Notes: generated by a model from the sequence alone, not told the origin. 64,000 nucleotides of DNA from Apricaphanius iberus (GCA_028564705.1 JAPXFQ010000074.1:1-64000), one strand, 5' to 3'. Positions 45,804-58,039 are shown, counted from the first letter of the stretch. Numbers and translations are program-made.

Positions 45804-46790
45804 AATTATTGTAATGCCCTGCTTTCTGGTCTTCCCAAAAAGACTACCTCAGGTTTACAGCTTTTACAGAATTCAGCAGCTCGTGTCCTGATGAAGACCA
45901 GGAGGCGGGAGCACACTACACCGGTCTTAGAATCACTGCATTGGCTCCCCGTATGTTTTAGGATCAATTTTAAGGTTCTTTTAATGGTTTTTAAGTGTCT
46001 TGGGTCTTCTTATCTGTCAGAAATGCTTTTACCGGGACACGGACTCATGGTGAGGCGTCCTTTCATTATTACGGCCCTCACCTCTGGAACAGGCTGCCAG
46101 AGGATCTCAGGGCCGCAGAGAACGTTAATGTTTTTTAGAGCAGGCTCAAGACTCACCTTTTACACGTAGCCTTTAACTAATTATTATTTATTAATATATT
46201 TTTAACCGCTCAGCATGTTTTACCTGATCTAATTTTTAGTTTAGCTTTTAACTGTTTATTTATTAATCTGCTTTGCATTTTTATCTTGATCTATTTTATC
46301 GTTGTTTTACACTTATTGTTTTATACCTTATACACTTTATATTTTATAAACTTTATATTTTAACGTATTCTAATCTTTCTTGCCAGTGTTTCCTCTCTGG
46401 GGGGCCCCCTGCATCGGGGGCAGTGGTCGGCTGTGGCTGCCTGGGTGCCCCCTTAGGTAGTGCTTGAGTGGAGGTGGGGGTACCAGCCCTCCCTCCTCTG
46501 GGCGACCTGGGTCGGAGCCTTGGCTGCTGCTGTTGATCTGCTGCTGCCAATGCAGATGGCTCCCACTATGGCATTTCCTGGCTCATCTGTACTCAGCCCG
46601 CTTTTTGTAGCTTTTAAGTGTGTGTGTGTGTCAGCATGGCTGATGGGTTGGGTTGGGAGGGGGTTGTATTTGCGTTAATGATTTTATTTTTGAAGGGGGG
46701 GTTGTGGAGTTATTTTAAATCTGTAAAGCACTTTGAGTAACTTTGTTTGAAAAGCGCTTTATAAATAAAGTTTGATTGATGATTGATTGA
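45804..46790 (+). mobile_element. 5'-truncated L2 LINE inserted in palindrome
   Basis: Starts at ATTATTGTAATGCCCTGC, matching the minus strand of the first L2 near position 1,050, and ends TTATAAATAAAGTTTGATTG with a GATT tail. Same family as 1-4,170, much of it nearly identical. Full 3' UTR present. Confidence 0.9.
45820..46170 (+). pseudogene. L2 ORF2 C-terminal fragment
   Basis: Frames read MKTRRREHTTPVLESLHWLP, VCFRINFKVLLMVFKCLGSS and YLSEMLLPGHGLMVRRPFII, closely following residues 350-470 of the frame at 603-2015. A deletion after EMLLP removes the residues YEPSRSLRSSG of the other copy and shifts the frame. Confidence 0.85.
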
Positions 46791-46976
46791 CCAGTGCAGC
46801 ATGATAATTGCACTTGGTAAGAATCCTCAAAATAAGACACATATTCTTGAAATTAGATTAATAATCTAAGACCTTCTGCTCTTGCTTAGTATATAGGTCT
46901 CAAAACAAGATCAAAAATACTTGTTTTGCTGGAAACAACATTATTAGACTTGTGTAGCTGGACAGTTTTTGCAGTG

Positions 46977-47422
46977 TGTTTATAGAACTCTGAACAGATT
47001 TCTTTGTTTTTCATTTGAATTGAACAGCATATTAATCACATCATGGTTGGAAATTAATCAATTCATCATAGTACCGTTTTTTACATCACAAAACCCACAA
47101 ATTTTAACACAATCGTGTTTCAAAGTCATTGTACGCCATAGGTCAGAGAAGCACCATAAATAGTTTCACTCATTGGGAAGAAACAAAAATTAATATTTAA
47201 TATCTAGTAACAAAATCTCCCAATGTTAACAACCAGGATGTTTTTAGTCAAGTTAGAGTCTCATGACGTGATATCTAGTTGCTGTCAGTATGTGACTTTG
47301 TCTGGTGAATTAAGTATAAGTTGTCACTGCTTTGGTGTAATATCTCTGCATTAAAGAAGCTCCAGCAAATTTCAGCTCTTTTATTTGGTATGATTTTGGG
47401 TTGGGAGCTTATCCAAACAATA
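46977..47422. repeat. Dispersed duplicate flank (matches 30,670-31,220)
   Basis: Same words and order as listed for 30,670-31,220, in the same orientation and the same position relative to the palindrome. Confidence 0.85.
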
Positions 47423-47461
47423 CAGACACAGATTTTCGGGAAAAAAAAGATTAATAATATA

Positions 47462-48110
47462 ATGGTGTGTCCACACCAAACGCCATAGAAGCGACTAGAG
47501 CTTCAGGTTTACATGTAAAGTCAATGGAGGAGCGCGATGAAGCACGACTTGGGTTCCCCTGACACTTCAGAAGCAGATTTGCGTCGCGAGAAAGCTTTTC
47601 TGCCTGATTTGCGTGAACAGGTTTGTGCATGGCTCTTAAAAGAGCCGTTGTTGGTGTAAAAGCACCTCTCGGCCTAGAAGTGAAAGGCCTCCTCACCTGG
47701 TTTCCTAGTAGCATCTCCCGCACCCACGCTGCTCAAATATTATAAACTTTTATGAACCACAGACAGATGGACAGCTACTCAGAAATGTAGTTGGTGTGTT
47801 GGCAGGCGAAGCTTGGACTTTCACGGCACAAACTGACCGAGCAGGTCACGTTCTCCAGGCGGCGAGGAGCCGGTGTTTATTAGAGGGTGCTCGCTGGTGT
47901 TTATGGATCCCTCCGCTGTAGCTAGACTGTATCTGTAGCTCATCAAACCCCCAGTCCCAGCTCTACCGGAGGCCAGGCCGAACACGTAATCCACTCTGTC
48001 CTCCTTCAGCTCAGAGACCATAGTCCATAATCCACCGGCAGCTGCTCTCTAGCCCCACCTCCGCTGAAGCCCGGGCCGAACACACTGTCCTCTGTCAGCT
48101 CAGTCCATAA
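47462..48110 (+). mobile_element. Harbinger-like repeat, copy B
   Basis: Left end GGTGTGTCCACACCAAACGCC, then CTTCAGGTTTACATGTAAAG. The core 47,690-48,040 matches copy A at 10,425-10,800. No transposase; right terminus not identified. GC is high. Confidence 0.55.
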
Positions 48111-48571
48111 TCCACCCAGCTCAGCTGAAGGCCAACAGCCATTTGGGTATCCAGCTCTGGGTGTCATTATGGGACTCATCCAAGAAAGTTTTTTAAGAAG
48201 ACTTTGAATGGCTGCGTTTGCAGTCTCCAAGCGAAATTGTCCGTGGACCTACACTTTTTTTCTGTGTTCAAAAGTTTTTGCTTTAATCTGTTAAATTTTG
48301 GACTAGTTTTACTCCCTCCTTCTTAACTGGACCTCACTTCAACAGTAGGACCGAACCACAAATTTTAATTTGTGCCTGGGCAGAGAAATAGAAATTAGGG
48401 TAAAATAGGCCTTAACGTGTTAGAACCCGTTGACTTGGTTAAAAGTGCCTTGTTTAAAGTGCTGTAACCTGTGGTTACTGCGTCGCAGAATGCATGAGTT
48501 GTAAACGGTTTCATTGCTCGCTCTGTTGACACTTTTTTTTGTTTTTTGTTTTTTTATCCTAAGCAGAGTAG

Positions 48572-48574
<3 letters not shown>
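48111..48574. other. Non-coding
   Basis: May include the undefined right part of the Harbinger-like repeat; nothing else recognised. Confidence 0.4.

Positions 48575-48639
<65 letters not shown>
48575..48639. repeat. (TC)n microsatellite
   Basis: About 32 TC units. Confidence 0.95.
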
Positions 48640-48644
<5 letters not shown>

Positions 48645-48944
48645 AACCCTCCCTCCCACTCTCTGAGAACACATTCTGCAGAGCCAAGCTGCATTAGCTT
48701 GTCTGTTAGCTGAAAGACTAATTCCACTGTTTCTGTCTTATTACTTAAGCATGTGGCCTTTCCATAAGGAGTCAGGACATGCCGTGTGCTTATCTGTCTT
48801 AGCACCAAAGAGACATTTTATGACTCTTTGTTCCCCATGTGCTGTTCTCCATCTTGGCAAAGAGATACGTTTTATGACCCTTGTGTTACAGGCTGTCTCT
48901 TACTTGAGACCCCTAGTGTGAGATATCCACCATCTCCCTTTTTA
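48640..48944. other. Non-coding
   Basis: Nothing recognised. Confidence 0.5.
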
Positions 48945-50160
48945 TTAATTCAATTAAATTTATTTGTATCGCACCAATTCACAACATATGTCATCACAAG
49001 GTACTTTACAAGAAAAATAATTTCAATACAATTATTCAAAAATTCAGATCAGTTAAAAGTTTTCTGTGTAAGGAAACCCAGCAGATTGTGTTGAGTCATT
49101 ATGAGGTTGTGCCCGCACTATACAGACTCCAACCACAGCAATCCCTCACTAATACCTCATGTTTAGCAAGCATGTAGCGACAGTGGAGCGGAAAAACTCG
49201 CCTTTAACAGGAAGAAACCTCTAGCAGAGCCTGGCTCAGTACAAGCGGTCATCTGCCACGACCGTCTGGGGGTTTGATAAGACAGAGAAGAGACACAAAA
49301 ATAAAAATGACAGATGTAAGAGTACTTTCTATGTCAAAGAAAGCAAAAAGTTGACAACAGGACATGGAACATGTTCGGTCACCAGGAGCATCATCTGAAT
49401 CGATGCTTCTCATCCAGCAGGGCGTTTTAGCTGAGCAGGACACCAGACCAGGTGTAGCTTCTATGGAGAGAAAAATACTGAGAGAAAACAAGGTTAACAA
49501 TAAAAATAAAAACAAAAACATCTTACGAGTAGTAGATGAGAAAAGTAGAAGTGTGTAGAAAAGTGGTCATTTTGTTGTGTAACAGTGTAAGCCTACAACA
49601 GCATTACTACATCAATAGCTCAGGATAGCCTAAACCATTATAACTATAAGCTTTATCAAAAAGGAAGGTTTTAAGCCTAGTCTTAAAAGCAGACAGAGTA
49701 TCTGCCTCTCGGACTAAAACTGGGAGCTGGTTTCACAGGAGAGGAGCCTGATAACTAAAAGATCTGCCTCCTATTCTACTTTTAGAAATCCTAGGAACTA
49801 CCACTAAACCTGCAGTCTGAGAGCTTTTTAGGAATATATGGAACACTCAGATCTCTGATGTATGCTGGAGCTTATTTATCAAAGGCTTTATATTTAAGGA
49901 GGAGGACCTTAAACTCTAGTCTGGATGTAACAGGGAGCCAGTGGAGAGAAGCCAAAACAGGAGAAATGTGATCTCCTTTTTAAAATATTCATCAGAACAC
50001 TTGCTGCAGTATTTTGGATCAACTGAAGGCTTTTAATTGCATTTGGTGGACTTCGTGATAATAAAGAATTACAGTAGTACCATGCTCTCTAATTATTTTA
50101 CCAATTGGAAGCATATATATTTAAAAAAGAATTGGTTCAAGCATAGAACCCTGTAATTAT
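48945..50160 (-). mobile_element. L2-type LINE 3' fragment
   Basis: 3' end TTAATTCAATTAAATTTATT on the plus strand, the same 3' UTR words as the copy at 14,188 (AGCGACAGTGGAGCGGAAAA, ACAGGAAGAAACCTCTAGCA, ACCGTCTGGGGGTTTGATAA), and at 49,640-50,060 the C-terminal coding region in decayed form (ATTCTACTTTTAGAAATCCT, GGATCAACTGAAGGCTTTTA). No long frame is left. It has no 28S rRNA segment in its UTR, unlike the 14.2-kb copy. Confidence 0.8.
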
Positions 50161-51104
50161 TACTTATTTTTCATATATTATCAATGTTCTAATATAGGTT
50201 AGTAGTTAAGTGCATGTGTAGAATAGATACCAAATTATAACTGAAACTTAATAGCTATATTTATATTGAAACCTTGATCATAATTGCTGGAACTTATTTA
50301 AACCAGAAGCTAATCGCACTCTGTGTTTCCCAGCACAGCAGACTTCATGCCTCGTTCTCGTGGTCATTGGACAAGAAGCAAGGTACCCCCCTTAAAAAGT
50401 TTCCAGCCCATCACAAAGCAAAACAAAGACAAATAACGTTACACAAACGTGTTAAAAATTAAGGGAAATTTAGAGTGACCATTGAAATCAAAATTTATGT
50501 TTTTGGATTATATAGGAAAACCTGATGATCAGAACAGAATCCAATCATAAACAGCTGAACATACAAACTCAATCAAAAAAGGTCTCGGCAAGGACTTTGA
50601 CCCAGGACTGTCCGATGATGAGCCAATAGAGCCAACAGTGGCTCATTGTCAGCCATGTAGTTGTAATGTGCTAAAAATATACATATCTTATCCTTTAATA
50701 AGAAAATGAAAATGAAGAAACGGATTATTCCTGAGTCTGCTGATGTCAGGTCTATACATCATGTCATTGGTTCAAGCTTCGTTATATTTTTGCGGAGTTT
50801 TGTTCTCTTTGCCTTATAATTTTGTCTGACCTCAGTTTGGAATCCATTAAACATGTAAGTTGAATATGCTGATTTGAAATTGACCTCAGGCTTGAGTATG
50901 AACATGCATGATTGTTGATCTTGTTTGTTTCTGTGTTTCTGTACTTCGCCATCCAGTTAACATCTGGGATACCACCCCTTCCCTCTGGCACAAAATTGTT
51001 GAATAAATGTATTCATAAATGCAAATATAATCATAAATTGCTCAGATTTTAAGGCAAAGTTTGGTAGGAAGCAACCACATATTTACAGTTAAAGCAGAAT
51101 ACAG
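50161..51104. other. Non-coding
   Basis: AT-rich; nothing recognised. Confidence 0.5.
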
Positions 51105-51142
<38 letters not shown>

Positions 51143-51157
51143 TTGTGTGTGTGTGTA
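51105..51157. repeat. (GT)n microsatellite
   Basis: About 25 GT units, one interruption. Confidence 0.9.
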
Positions 51158-52289
51158 TTAGCTTTACTGTCATGTCAGTCATATGTGCTTCATCAACTAT
51201 TGAACTTTTGCCTGCGGGGCTTCTTTGGGTGCACTCATGTGACAGTGCCTTGCACAGGCAGATTAATATTTCCATTATCCTTTCTGTCTTTTACACTCTG
51301 TGTACCATTCATTCGCTTTTCTCACTTAGTCTCGTCTGTTTTTCTTTGTGCCTGCACCTTCTCCTGCTTCTCTGTCTTTCACTGTGTTCCATTTGCAAGG
51401 TGTGATATTGCTTTAATTGTGCAGAAACATGTGGAGAGATCAGACATATCTCAAGGGATTAGAGGTAAAGCCGGGAGTTTGCGCGACTGGTAGCTTGTGT
51501 TTGGAGCAAAGGGTCTGTTGGGAATGAATGTAGTTAGTGTGACCCCTGACCCTACGAGCTGTTGACGTGGAAGCCGGCCAAGAGGGGTCCAACAGAACGC
51601 TTTTGTTAATCTCATTCAGGGCTCCCTGTGAACTGCGGGCAGGGGGAAAGCTGGCAGCTCAGACCTGTGGAATGCGGAGCTCTTTATTCCCATGCTTTGG
51701 AAACAGAGGTGGGCCTTGGAACTAGCAAGGCTCCTTTAGCAGGACCTCCTCCACTCAGCTCAATCGACACTGACAGTTTCCTGGCTTAGGCTTGCCAACT
51801 GGCAGGGCAGCAGTGGAGGGGGGACAAATGCATCCCACCAGGGCTCCAAAGGCCAGAGGCAGCAGGACATAACCCCTAACCGGGTACTACAGTAGGATGT
51901 CGCTGTTAAAACATTCTACACTAAGAAAATTCATGCACTATATTAACCAAATGCAACAATTCATGTGCTGAATTACTGACTTATCAGTCCTCCACAGTAT
52001 CACCATGTTATTAATGGTGATCAGTTACACATATCTGCCAAAACATAGTGTGAAATTTACAATTTTATTTGTTCATGGACCTGAAAGTGGTGCACATAAA
52101 AATCCAACTTCTTGATTTTGTTGACTGTTTCACTGCACACTTAGAGGTAATTCAAGGCTGCATAAGTTCAAATTTGAGGTTCAGTAGGGAGACTTCTTCA
52201 GTTCAGCCCACAAGCCACCCCAACACTACTGTCCTCGTTTGTATGTCCTTCACGCTTGATCACTTTTGAATTCTGCTTGGACTTAACTT
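51158..52289. promoter_or_regulatory. Non-coding; candidate conserved block 51,490-51,890
   Basis: 51,490-51,890 is repeat-free, GC-balanced and unlike its flanks. No splice or coding structure. Regulatory role is a guess from composition. Confidence 0.18.
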
Positions 52290-52818
52290 GATTGCTTGTC
52301 AATAGTACTTGAGACACAGTGCTACACCAATGGCCGCTGGCTGCTCTGCTTTGTGACCGCATACCATGGAGGCCGCCATTGCTCCTCCATTGCTGTAGTA
52401 CCTCCATTTGGCCGCTAGGCCCCCATTGAAAAGCATTTTTAAAAACTTTCTATGGCTACATATTCCTCCTGAGATAACGCTGGGCTCATAAAAAGCCTGG
52501 GCACCTGGCTGGTTTTCGTAAGATAATTTTTTGAAATCTTGCATAATTAATGAGGGGGCCAAGCCAAGTTTAGCATCAGAGCTAAAGACGTGGGAGCAGA
52601 ATGGGTGTGATTACGACCGAACTACACGCCCATACACGCCCCGCGAGGGCACAGTCTACAGTGAAGATCCCGCCCCTATGCCCTTTTTAGGAACATGCTT
52701 CGTCAGAGCTGGGTAGGAGGAGTCTGTGAATCTGCCATGAATTCCTCCATGAAAGTGTATCATTCTGGTGAACGGGGAGGAGTGAGGAGGCGCTGTCTAT
52801 TCTTTTTTACAGTCTATG
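52290..52818. mobile_element. Unclassified interspersed repeat (recognised by ending)
   Basis: A GC-richer block containing TTCTATGGCTACATATTCCT, GGGCTCATAAAAAGCCTGGG and CACCTGGCTGG, closing with TTTTTTACAGTCTATG at 52,803-52,818, an ending I associate with fish DNA-transposon repeats. No second terminus found. Confidence 0.35.
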
Positions 52819-53299
52819 TGCTGCACTCAACGTTTTCAACTTGTATGACTTGTCTGACTTGTTAATATTAAACTGCTGTATGGAATTTGTTTAAAACTTT
52901 TCCAGATTTAGAAAATAACTCCAGGTAAACTGTCAGAGATGATACTACATCATTTCCTTCCTTCATTAAAAAGTCAGTTATTAGTTTTCCTTTTCTTCCA
53001 CCAGTCAAAAATATCAGATATTAATAATTTAAGCCTTTTAATTCCTTAAATTAACAACTTTGATAATAATTATGCTTCAGTCAAGGGTGTTAAAAAACTT
53101 TTACTTACATACTTCATGCAAACTGAATTATCTTTTTTTTTTTTGAGGGGGGGGTCTTGATATACATAAAAGGTTAGGAGCGGCATATTTTAATAAGCAG
53201 TATTTTTATAAGTGCCATATTTTGTAAAATGCCTATAAGTATTAGTACATACGATTATTAACAATTGAATTCTTTTTTTACCACAATCTTCCTGTCACA
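52819..53299. other. Non-coding
   Basis: AT-rich with a short poly-T and poly-G (53,131-53,154). Nothing recognised. Confidence 0.5.
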
Positions 53300-53820
53300 C
53301 AGTACCTATAAAAAGTATTCACCTTCTTGGATATTTTACTTTTTATTGCTTTTACAAATAAATCATGATCAACAAAATTTTGCATTTTTAACAAAAAAAG
53401 GATTTCTACAAATTGACAAAAATATATAATGAGAAATAGGTGATAGCATTAATCCCCTTTAAAATGACTGATATCATTCAACAGAGGTCCAGCCATTTTG
53501 GCCAATCAGTCTCACAACGAGTAGAATGGAGATCACCTGAGAATAGCGAGGGTGTCTCAAGTGGAGGAATTGGAGGGAAGTTCTTTAGTCTGATAAGACC
53601 AAAATTGAGCTTTTTGGCTATCAGACAAGACAAAACTTCACACCCCCACAAAAACACACTACCCCTACTGTGAAATTCAAAGATTGTCAACTTGAGCGCC
53701 TCTTCAAAGAACTGCAGGTCTCATTATTCATAAAGATATGTACAAATCTTGTTTGCTGCAGGACAAGGACTCAATTGCATCAGCCAAATCAACACTAGAA
53801 TGATGTTTTTGTTGCTGAAT
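53300..53820 (+). pseudogene. Tc1-like element remnant
   Basis: 53,303-53,430 has the terminal region of a fish Tc1 (CAGTACCTATAAAAAGTATT, CACCTTCTTGG, AAATCATGATCAACAAAATT). 53,583-53,680 reads LIRPKLSFLAIRQ in one frame and SDKTKIELFGYQ in another, the Tc1 catalytic start. Large internal deletion; no second terminus found. Confidence 0.6.
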
Positions 53821-54204
53821 AAATTAGTCCAGCCACCAACTTACTTACCATTTTACAGTTAATCTGCTGATACCTGCCAATCCCTTTTCTCTTAAATGTG
53901 TAAGATCCATCTGCACCTATCTTCTGATCTACCACCTCTTCTGCTGCCGCTTTCCTTTCTATATAGCCAACCTTTTTCCAATTTTCAACTTCCTATGTCT
54001 CCAAAATAGTTGGTTTCATTAGTAATAATTCAAAACCTTCCATCTGCCATCTTGATCCTAGTCCTACTTTGCTTGTTAAATCTTGGCTCTTCTCTATCAC
54101 TCTAGTCATAACTGCCATTATCCACTCCTCTCTTACTACTGGTATAGTGCAGTCTCAACTCAAAACTGCTTCAGTTACTCTCATACGCACAAAACCAGGT
54201 TGAG

Positions 54205-54345
54205 GTACATCGCATGGCACAGTGGTTAGAGTGGGCGTGTCATGAACGGAGGCCTTAGTCATCAATGCAATCACCATGTCATCTCGCTCTTCTTTCCCAC
54301 TTCTAAGCTGTTCAATGTCAATGTCAAAAATATGTATAAAAAAAC
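54205..54345 (+). mobile_element. tRNA-like SINE, diverged copy
   Basis: ATGGCACAGTGGTTAGAGTG, GGCGTGTCATGAACGGAGGC and CTTAGTC follow the SINE at 25,420. It interrupts the LINE between KTASVTLIRTKPG and the next RT block. Confidence 0.6.
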
Positions 54346-54446
54346 AGGTCCAGATATAGTAAATTATTCCTTTTCCCAATTTTTTATTTACCTTTCATTA
54401 AAAAAAAGTTAGAAATAAAGTAGTTGTTACTCAACTCTGTTGTCAT

Positions 54447-54941
54447 TTGACTAACAGCCTTCATAAACCCTTTCAGTCTGGTTTCTCTCCTGGTCTCATT
54501 ACAAAAGCGGCTCTCATAAAAGTCACTAACCATCTCCAAACTGCAGCTGATTCGGGTTTACTCTCCATTCTCATTCTCCTTGATCTGAGTGCAGCCTTTG
54601 ATACCATCTCTCATTCCATCCTCCTTGACAGGCTCTCATCCTAGGAATTTCCAATATTGCACTTAACTAGTTCCAATCTTATCCCTTTCAGTTTCTATAA
54701 CTCATATCATTCAGATCTGATCTCTCCCCAGTTAGAAGAGGTGTGCCCCAGGGTTCTGTCTTGGGGACCCTTGTTTTTTCTTATATACCGTATATACCGT
54801 ATTCCATTTGGTGAAATTTTCCAGAAATCTAACATTTGCTTTCACTGGTTTGCGGATGATACTTGGCTTCAAAACCTCAATATTCTCTTCCACCTTCCCT
54901 TTCCTGCTTTTAGACTAAAATTAAATCTTCGTCACCACTAA
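54447..54941 (+). pseudogene. LINE RT core fragment
   Basis: Frames 54,447-54,644 and 54,657-54,941 carry LLDLSAAFDT and CFHWFADDTW, the two catalytic aspartate boxes, separated by a frameshift. Contains two tandem TATATACCG words at 54,784-54,801. Confidence 0.8.
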
Positions 54942-55093
54942 CTTTCTTATAATCAACAGTGACAAAACAAAACCCAGTTGCACAAAAAGTGGGCATGCAC
55001 TATATGCGGCTTGAAGGGGTGCTGCACTGGACGAAGCGGAGTTGATATTTTCTGTTTACCAGCTGTTTGTGCATGTGTGAATTACATGATTAA

Positions 55094-55781
55094 CCCTGGC
55101 TATCCACTGGACGTGTCAGCAGCACGTTACAGGAGCAGCACGTTTTACTCGCGTATTCTGCTGCTTGGCCCTTTCCGCGGGGGGAGTCAGCAGCTATCAC
55201 CGAGACGGCCCGAAATCATGCGAGATCAGCAAAATTACGTGTGGTTTCGTGAGTAAACGCAACAACAAGCAGGGAAAAAGACTACAACATGGCTTCAAAA
55301 GGTCTGTGTTTTGTGATCTGTCCGTTTTACATTCGCCAATAAGTTTATGTTATGTCAGGGAATATAGGAAATCCCTCGAAGTGCAAAAGAATAATGTTAG
55401 TGGTGATCCGAGGTAGGATATAGATGGATGTAGACCCTTCCGCGACCTACTGACTTCTTACGGGGCCGCACAGGTAGTAAAATAAAGCTACAGGAAAGAG
55501 GCACCTTTGTTTTACTATGAAAATTTCCAGATGCCGAGCCGTCTGATTTCTTGTCTTCCCCTATCCGAAATGTCGAAACGTACACGTTTCACAGGCATAG
55601 CACGTAGAAAATAGGACTGCCGCGTATATTTAGAAAAGTGCTGCAACATGACGCTCCTGTGACGGGGCAAACTCGTGCTGCTTTCGCCCCCCCGTGGAAA
55701 GGATTATATTGATTACAGCGGTGGCTAACAGACCTGCTGCTGCTGTAACATGATGCTGACGCGTCCGGTGGAAAGGAGGGG
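55094..55781. mobile_element. Harbinger-type MITE, 688 bp
   Basis: Left end CCCTGGCTATCCACTGGACG then TGTCAGCAGCACGTTACAGG; right end the inverse (GTAACATGATGCTGACGCGT then CCGGTGGAAAGGAGGGG). Arms are about 110 bp, diverged but continuous. TAA flanks both sides (55,091-55,093 and 55,782-55,784), the PIF/Harbinger 3-bp target type. No transposase inside. Confidence 0.8.
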
Positions 55782-56395
55782 TAAGAACAGAAGCACGCCA
55801 CTGATAAGGCGCCCCTCTGCTCCTATACAATGTTATTTATATGGACCCTACTTCAGAGGTAGCACTACAGTTTTATTTATTTATTTAGTTATTTTGTTAT
55901 CAGTTATTTTGTCTGATGGGGTCAAAAAATAATCTGGTCATAATCTATTTTTACCTGTCCCTTTTAAAAATTAAAATAATGTAATATTCAGTGTAATTAA
56001 ATTAGAAGCCATTTTAAATAAATATTCAAACCAACAAACTGAACATAGAATCACCATCCTGCCATCACACATCCAGCAGATTATTAAAATACATGTATTA
56101 ATTATGAACATTTCATCTGATGTGGTGTAGGAAAGGAGCTGAATGTGCTCTTCAAGAGGGGCTAAATCCAAGCTCTGTTGACACGCTTGAGACCAGAACG
56201 TTTTGAAATCAGGGACATTTCTAATCTAAATATTTAGCAGAAATCCTCCTGCAGGTGCAGTGATCTTTCACCGCCCTTCTGTGTGGTGCAGTCAGAGACA
56301 CCCTACAGTCATTGGGCGGCGCAGGCCCTCAGAAAGTGAAGTGGGTAGTTGTGCCCCTCCAGAAATTATACTTTTTTGAACTAAAACCTCCCTAT
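55782..56395. other. Unassigned part of the block inserted in the LINE
   Basis: Non-coding; the borders of this insertion are not resolved. Confidence 0.4.
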
Positions 56396-56420
56396 CCAAA
56401 GCTGCCGACTTTTCTCTCTC

Positions 56421-56711
56421 TTGTTGATGCTTCCTCTGTTTCTCCTTCCCATCACGTTAGGAGTCTGGAAGTCATCCTTGACAGCACTCTTTAAGTCACA
56501 TATTAGTAACATCACTCAGTCTGCCTACTTTCACCTACATAATATTAATTGTCTATGGCCCCTCTCCACCCACTCTGCCTCTATTCTCATCCACAGTCTA
56601 GTCATTTCACAAATGGATTATTATATCTCTCTCCTTCTTGGTCCCCCTCAAAAGTCCTTCCATAACTTCCTGTTGGTTCAGAACACTGCTGCCCGCATCA
56701 TCACCAAATCC
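56421..56711 (+). pseudogene. LINE RT thumb fragment
   Basis: Reads SHHVRSLEVILDSTL in one frame, then HISNITQSAYFHLHNINCLW and ILIHSLVISQMDYYISLLLG in another, matching the region after YADD. Ends at the L1-like insertion. Confidence 0.8.
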
Positions 56712-57156
56712 CGCTTTTTGTTTTTTTGTTTTTTATACTTTATTTTTAACACAATACAAATCTAGGAGTGTTTTTACAAGTGTTTTCTCCTTTTTTTCAA
56801 GAATAGAAAAAAAATATATAAACACCAAAACAATAACACTAGGGGCAGTTGTAACTATTTTTTTTCTCTTTTCCATGTGGTCCAACATAGAGGTCCTCAT
56901 AGTCTGTTTATTCAGGTACAAAGCTCCTTAAACGCTCACCATTCCCTCCATTTTTAAAAAAAGGTAGTCATTTTTAGCCTCAATCGGTGACTTAGACTTT
57001 CCATGGTATATATTTCATCCATGATGTCCAGCCAGTGACCAAGCAGGGGGCGGTCAGTTTTCATCAAATATGAGTATGTGTGGCATCTCCATGGCCTCCA
57101 ACAGTGTTGTTTTGTGTCCAAAAATTTGCCAGTACCAGATCCTGGTTTTTAATTTA
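56712..57156 (-). mobile_element. L1-like LINE 3' end with poly-A, 5'-truncated
   Basis: On the minus strand a short coding end (PLLGHWLDIMDEIYTMESLS, then HRLRLKMTTF, 56,960-57,060) leads to a 3' UTR and an A-rich end with AATAAAG at about 56,735. Poly-A rather than short repeats points to L1 machinery. Assignment to L1 is tentative. Confidence 0.5.
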
Positions 57157-57480
57157 TATCACTCCTATTCTTCAACAAATCAACTGTCTCTCTGTGACCA
57201 ACATATTGATTTCAAAGTCCTTCTTTTTACCTTCAAATAATCCTTCTGTCCCACATCTATATGACCTGATCCACAGTCTCTTCCATCCACTCCCTCAGAT
57301 CTTCTTCCTGTATCCAACTCACTGCCCCGTCTTTCTGGCTTTGCTCCATGGAGAGCAGAGCTTTCAGGTGCTCTGGTCTCCCCTCTGGAATTCTCTAAGT
57401 CATGCCATCTAAAAGTCTGACTCCCTTTTCCACGTTTAAATCCAGACTCAAAACCCAACTGTTTAACACTATCTACTGCT

Positions 57481-58003
57481 AATGAGCTCTGTTTTTTTTA
57501 TTGCTCTTTTTTTCTGTTTTTTTGGGTACTTTTTTTTTTTAGTCTTCTTTTGATGTTGCTTTCACTTGCTGTTTTTTTTCACTGTTTATTGCTGCAAACT
57601 GCCCTTGTGTCTTGAAATGTGCGTATAAATTAAATGCATTATTATTTTTATTATCATCATCTAACAAGACAACGACCAGAAGCATCCAGCTCAAGCTACA
57701 CAGAGAGTAAAGTACTTTTCTACCAGTGATAAAACTAGGGCTATAAACCTAAGCAGCAAAATGTTAGAGTGATTTCATTTTGTTTCTTGTTACTTCCCAT
57801 GTTCACTTTTGCATTAGAAATATACAAAATCACTAGGAGAAACAGTTGAACAAAAGTCCCACACTGCGTTTTGGAAATAAAGGCTGCAAACTTACTTAGA
57901 ACTTGTTTGAATTCTCCTAAGAGCCCCTGGAAGCTTCCCACCTTCGCTTTGTGAACTTCTTCACAAAGGGGGATGCAGCAGTGTGTGCTATAGGAGTTTC
58001 AGT
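57481..58003. other. Non-coding, T-rich at its left edge
   Basis: The left part is the LINE 3' UTR or its tail. Nothing else recognised. Confidence 0.4.
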
Positions 58004-58038
<35 letters not shown>

Positions 58039-58039
58039 A
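58004..58039. repeat. (CA)n microsatellite
   Basis: About 17 CA units. Confidence 0.95.

Larger units (their letters stand above)
45583..46976. mobile_element. Palindromic element, copy 3, interrupted by L2
   Basis: Left arm 45,583-45,803 (CACTGCAAAAACTGTCC, TTACCAAGTGCAGTTGTCTT) and right arm 46,791-46,976 (ATAATTGCACTTGGTAAG, GTCTCAAAACAAGATCAAAA, GACAGTTTTTGCAGTG). The L2 insertion sits at the hinge of the palindrome. Confidence 0.85.
53860..57480 (+). mobile_element. L2/CR1-group LINE, plus strand, broken by three inserts
   Basis: Upstream RT approach at 54,040-54,200 (HLDPSPTLLVKSWL...TAIIHSSLTTG), then PFQSGFSPG, SILILLDLSAAFDTISHSIL (54,470-54,640), GVPQGSVLGPLFF (about 54,740), FADDTW (54,855), then 56,400-56,710 (VRSLEVILDSTL, SHISNITQSAYFHL, LVISQMDYYISLLLG, VQNTAARIITKSR) and 57,160-57,460 (the end domain: DLIHSLFHPLPQIF, LWSPLWNSLSHAI). 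Gaps are filled by a SINE (54,205-54,345), a 1.4-kb block with a Harbinger-type MITE (54,970-56,395), and an L1-like insert (56,712-57,156). A diverged family compared with the L2 copies at 1, 14 and 43 kb. Confidence 0.8.
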
